NCBI GenBank assembly: GCA_001600355.1
Contig: BCJU01000002.1
Coordinates: 1,674,001 to 1,738,000, forward strand
Direction of reading: 5' to 3'
Source of the DNA: Meira nashicola
Lineage: Eukaryota; Basidiomycota; Exobasidiomycetes; Exobasidiales; Brachybasidiaceae
DNA length: 64,000 nucleotides
Shown: positions 60,823-64,000 of the stretch, in pieces
Layout of the letters: every line of letters begins with the position of its first letter
Numbering within the stretch: position 1 is the stretch's first letter
Made by a program: the position numbers and the translations under genes
The notes under the pieces: generated by a model
Databases searched by the model: none
Seen by the model: the letters and a program-made list of their open reading frames with translations, nothing else
What the model was told of the DNA's origin: nothing

Positions 60823-61204
60823 GTTGGACTTGAATGACTATTTTCCAAATGATCGAGAAATGATCGAGATATTGGCAGCGATATAGAGGATGGATGATAA
60901 AGAGAGGAGCAACTTTTGGTGATGTGAAAAATCACATCAATAGATGTGGTGAATGTTAGGGAAGATTATAAAAAGTGAATAATTGAGGGCGCGTTTCAAA
61001 AGTCGCGTGTATGTACTACTTGGGTGCTGTGCAAATGCATGCAAGCCTAATTTTGGTGAAAAATGGATGTGAGGTGCATACGCCGTTCGATCTTCATTTC
61101 TCCACACGATTGCAATTTTGACACACAAGTTGATTTAATCTGATCATTACGATTTTATACAACATACAATCTTATACAAATTTGACTAATTCTTTATTTC
61201 TCTA
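60823..61204. other. Intergenic: promoter of the Ser-rich gene and 3' flank of the Zn2Cys6 gene
   Basis: 382 nt. Both flanking genes are on the minus strand. No site of interest seen. Confidence 0.4.
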
Positions 61205-63165
61205 TTATTGCACTCTACCATCTCCAAACAGTTGTGCAAAGAATGAATCATTTTGAGCCAAAGATGCACCAGCCCAAGCAAAGAATTGCAAATCATCAAA
61301 GCCTAAAGTTGAATTGATGTCCGTTGGAATGGTGGACTGTTGTTGACTTGACTCTACTTTTTCCATATCAATCTGTCCGTTCAATGAATCAAGAGGTACT
61401 GCAAGAAGGTCTGTTGCATCTATCAATCGCTCATGTTCGTCTTGTGTAGGAGCATCTTTGGCTCGTGATCCTTGCTCTTCTTGCATTGTTGGTGCACGTA
61501 AAACACCTTCCAAGAATCTTGCATAACAATTGGCAGCCGTATCTTTCGATGAAAGGTTTGCAGCTTCACTCAAGCATTTCCAAACCCGTTGACATCTTGC
61601 ACGCATAGCATTTGCATCAATAAATGTGAACCTTGAAGCCAATTGAGTTAAACGAATTGCAACGATGGCTTCATAACTTGCAGCTACGAACATTGAATTA
61701 TAACAATAAATCAATTTGTTGGGCGGTAATCGTTTGGGAAATGCATCGAGGTAAGTACTGCAAGATTCGTACAAATCAACAATCATTGTTGACATCCAAT
61801 GAGAAGCGGGTATATTGTGTAAAACGAGTCCTAAAAGTTGAACCATTGCATGACTGACGTACAAAGAAGCCAATTCTAGCCTTGGCATTGAAGAAGAAGA
61901 TTCTCCCGTAGTACACCATGCTCTTGACCATGCATCCAAATCAGATTTGCATTGTTCAATATAAAATAATTCTCCGTTGGGTGGTAATCGATGAAATAAT
62001 TGTCTATTTCTCTTGATAATCGTTCGTAATTCAACCATAGAAACAAGAGCAGTATCTGTATAACAAGCTAGAGGATGACAGTGCCACTTTTTACAAACGG
62101 CAAAAATATCTTGTTCTGCTAAAATACTCTTCCTTCCTGTATGTTGTGCTAAAGAGAATTCGTGTAACCAAACATTGATCCATGTTCTTTGAACATTTCT
62201 TCTTTCTCGAATTACACTTTCTGATGTACTTCTTTCGTCCGTGTCACATTCAAAAGATGCTTGCATGTTAATTTCTCCTCCTATTCTTCCTGCATGTGAT
62301 AATAAAGTCCAAGATCGATCTTCTCGAATACTATCTGATGGAGGCTCAAAAGCTGCCAACATCATTAAAGCTTGAACGATTTCTACCGATTTGAAACTTT
62401 GTAGCATAATTGCAGGTAAGACTATATTATGAACATGATTGCAAAGAGCAGATGTTAAACTTTCTTTTCCCTTTTGAGCTCTTGCCATAGTATGACAAAT
62501 GACCGAAATTAATGCATGTGATCTTGATCGAATATACGAAAATGTTGCTAAATTTGGGTCAAAGTATGCTAAAGCTCTGCCAAATGTTTGTAAAAATTGT
62601 TGAAAAAGATCTTGAGCTTCTTGTAATGATAAAATACCACAAACAATTGGATCCAAAGCAGTCGTTTGATCTTGATAACAACAAAAAGTGAAACAATCAC
62701 GAGAACTTTTTCTACAATCCAATGTACTCCAAAAAAGTCGTTCTGCACTTTCGATTGGTAAAAGATCATTTTGTACCGCAGTTCTTGATGGAAAAGATAC
62801 ATCAGATGATGATTTCAAATTAGCCGATGCTGATGCCGATGCAGAAGAAGATGATGATCCTATCCCTTTTGAATCGTAAGCTCTGTTCCAGATTGATTCT
62901 TTCTCGCTTGATGAGCGTGTTGGTGTATGTATGACATTAACTGCTTCCCTCTTGCTTTGTGGACGAATGCAGTCCAAATTACGACTTCTACATCTTTGAC
63001 AAATATCACCATTTACAGTATTACAACGAAGCTGAAGTTTAAAAGAAAAGATTTAGAGATCAGATGATCAATTAATCTCTCTCTTTACATTTGGATCAAA
63101 CTCACCTTTTTATCACGACAAGCAAAGCATGCTAATCGCTTTTGTGGATATGGATCAAAAGTCAT
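61205..63165 (-). CDS. Zn2Cys6 (fungal-type) transcription factor, two exons
   Basis: 628 aa. Exon 1 (63165-63106) encodes MTFDPYPQKRLACFACRDKK. A GTGAGT donor at 63105 and a TTCAG acceptor ending at 63032 remove a 74-nt intron; exon 2 runs from 63031 to the stop at 61205. The joined zinc cluster has all six cysteines (13, 16, 23, 31, 34, 41) at spacing C-x2-C-x6-C-x7-C-x2-C-x6-C. The intron splits the cluster between Lys20 and Leu21. The remainder (~100-560) resembles the fungal_trans regulatory domain with helices such as FQQFLQTFGRALAYFD and RRNVQRTWINVWLHEFSLA. An acidic, Gln/Ser-rich tail (~570-628) may activate. Such factors bind CGG half-sites; two CGG-N4-CCG sites lie in its own divergent promoter, next to a dioxygenase gene. 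Target genes unknown. Confidence 0.85.
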
Positions 63166-63245
63166 GATTTATGCCTTGTATGTATGTACTTGGATGTCAA
63201 AAGGAGAGTCTAGGAACTCCGATTTTGAGAAGGCGTTCATTTGCT

Positions 63246-63255
63246 CGGGGCTCCG
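63246..63255. promoter_or_regulatory. CGG-N4-CCG inverted half-site pair (site 1)
   Basis: CGG at 63246-63248 and CCG at 63253-63255. Zn2Cys6 dimers bind inverted CGG triplets with spacing set by each protein. Binding here is inferred, not shown. Confidence 0.45.
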
Positions 63256-63334
63256 GATGAATGCGTATTTTTTATTTGCGTGGGATTTGACTTCCGCTCA
63301 CTCGCGCGGTAGGCATGTAGACTATAACCTGCTT

Positions 63335-63354
63335 TTCGGAAATCCGAAATTCGG
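63335..63354. promoter_or_regulatory. CGG-N4-CCG palindrome (site 2) followed by a third half-site
   Basis: TTCGG-N4-CCGAA spans 63335-63348, a perfect 5-bp-arm palindrome holding CGG-N4-CCG (63337-63346). A second palindrome, CCGAA-A-TTCGG (63344-63354), overlaps its right arm, so three CGG half-sites lie within 20 nt. Candidate Zn2Cys6 site. Confidence 0.5.
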
Positions 63355-63469
63355 TGCCTTAAACAAAAGATGGCGCCGGTCATTGTCATGTTAGGTATAA
63401 AAGAGTATTTATATTTGGTAAAAATAGTATTCATATCATTGCTACATCCCAAACAAACCAAAAAAAAAT

Positions 63470-64000
63470 ATGAAAATATTCTTATCTTTAGCAAGAAAAT
63501 CATTGCAAGCCAGCCATGGCAAATGGAGCATAGTCCAAAGAAGAGGCTTAGCCACAACGATTAGTACACCTTCTCATACAACAGAAACGGTATTTAGTAT
63601 CAAACCAGAACCAACAGAGAAACGAGAAGGAAGATTAAGCAAGAGAAATATGCAATCAGCATTGGAAGCACTTCATCATGATGGTATTGTGATGCTAGAA
63701 GATGTTATTCCAGGTAATTTATTAGATTCGTTGAATGAGAGAATGTGTAAAGATACAAAAACGTTGATCGGAAGAGGAGAAGATGGACCGTTTAATTATA
63801 ATTTAGGAAATTTACAGCAAAGTCCACCATATGAAATTCAACAATTTTCACCTGAAATATTTTTTAATCCATTAGCAACTAATGTTACAACAGCATTTTT
63901 AGGAGGTAAACCAACGATGTCATTCATTTCATCAAATGCTGCCGTTAAAGCAGAACAAGGTCAACCTGTTCATTGTGATGCAGATTTCGATCATCCAAAT
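63470..64000 (+). CDS. Phytanoyl-CoA dioxygenase (PhyH)-like protein, 5' part (cut by window end)
   Basis: Fe(II)/2-oxoglutarate-dependent oxygenase family. The frame from the ATG at 63470 is open to the last base (177 residues). The N-terminus is basic (MKIFLSLARKSLQAS, then KWSIVQRRGLATT), like a mitochondrial presequence. Family features: LSKRNMQSALEALHHDGIVM, LEDVIPGNLLDSL, and near the end QPVHCDADFDHP, where His168 and Asp170 form the HxD half of the iron site. The distal His and the 2-oxoglutarate-binding Arg lie beyond the window. The substrate is unknown. Divergent from the Zn2Cys6 gene, so it is a candidate target of that factor. No intron before the edge. Confidence 0.75.
   Translation, partial: MKIFLSLARKSLQASHGKWSIVQRRGLATTISTPSHTTETVFSIKPEPTEKREGRLSKRNMQSALEALHHDGIVMLEDVIPGNLLDSLNERMCKDTKTLIGRGEDGPFNYNLGNLQQSPPYEIQQFSPEIFFNPLATNVTTAFLGGKPTMSFISSNAAVKAEQGQPVHCDADFDHPN

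Larger units (their letters stand above)
63166..63469. promoter_or_regulatory. Divergent promoter, Zn2Cys6 factor / dioxygenase-like gene
   Basis: 304 nt shared 5' region, richer in CGG/CCG triplets than the other AT-rich spacers. It contains the two inverted sites listed separately, an adjacent everted palindrome (63344-63354), and an A-rich leader before 63470. A plausible autoregulatory or co-regulatory switch. Confidence 0.5.

Noticed and set aside
1..64000. ACGCGT as an enriched promoter element
   Set aside because: I count about six occurrences, five of them in spacers, but a rough base-composition estimate gives roughly nine by chance, so enrichment is not shown.
1..64000. tRNA, rRNA, snRNA or CRISPR features
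   Set aside because: I looked for B-box-like GGTTCGAATCC motifs, spliceosomal RNA landmarks and regular repeat-spacer arrays and saw none that held up.

Overview
The window is nuclear DNA of a filamentous or yeast-like fungus. It is gene-dense, fairly AT-rich and intron-poor. The few introns I can place are short (about 50-130 nt) with GTGAGT or GTAAGT donors. The content is that of a free-living fungus: Kre9/Knh1-type cell-wall domains, a CipC-like protein, a Zn2Cys6 regulator and two tannase/feruloyl-esterase-fold genes. A basidiomycete (possibly Ustilaginomycotina) seems most likely, but no marker in the window settles the class.

Layout. 1-8 kb: tail of an unidentified gene, the FG nucleoporin NUP49, a REEP/HVA22-type membrane protein, an FBXO21-like protein and a coiled-coil protein. 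8.3-13.3 kb: tandem tannase/feruloyl-esterase paralogs, one membrane-anchored and one secreted. 13.3-15.2 kb: AT-rich DNA with a frameshifted retrotransposon-gag-like relic. 15.2-27 kb: housekeeping genes (RPN12, a PPR protein, SEC27, VAC14, a mitochondrial PP2C, a membrane SDR). 27.9-29.5 kb: a pair of small secreted Kre9/Knh1-type proteins, one with a His-rich tail full of N-glycosylation sequons. 29.6-43.1 kb: a DHHC palmitoyltransferase, a 2210-residue disordered protein ending in an MDR domain, and an ABC-F ATPase. 44-57 kb: CipC, three poorly characterised proteins, cytochrome b5, TMEM135, a SANT protein, TRS23 and TMEM69/DUF3429. 57-64 kb: a Nudix CoA pyrophosphatase, a possible tiny secreted peptide, an unknown Ser-rich protein, then a Zn2Cys6 factor divergent from a phytanoyl-CoA-dioxygenase-like gene cut by the window end.

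Most genes are independent housekeeping genes with short spacers. Three places may be functional units: the tannase pair, the Kre9/Knh1 pair, and the Zn2Cys6/dioxygenase divergent pair, whose shared promoter holds two CGG-N4-CCG inverted sites.

The strongest oddities are: (1) both tannase paralogs have lost both cysteines of the family's CS-D-HC motif while keeping Ser, Asp and His; (2) the sequon-rich histidine tail; (3) the palindromes in the regulator/dioxygenase promoter; (4) the gag-like relic with one precisely bounded -1 frameshift; (5) the MDR domain with a damaged nucleotide-binding glycine motif on a giant disordered protein. I found no tRNA, rRNA, CRISPR or complete mobile element.
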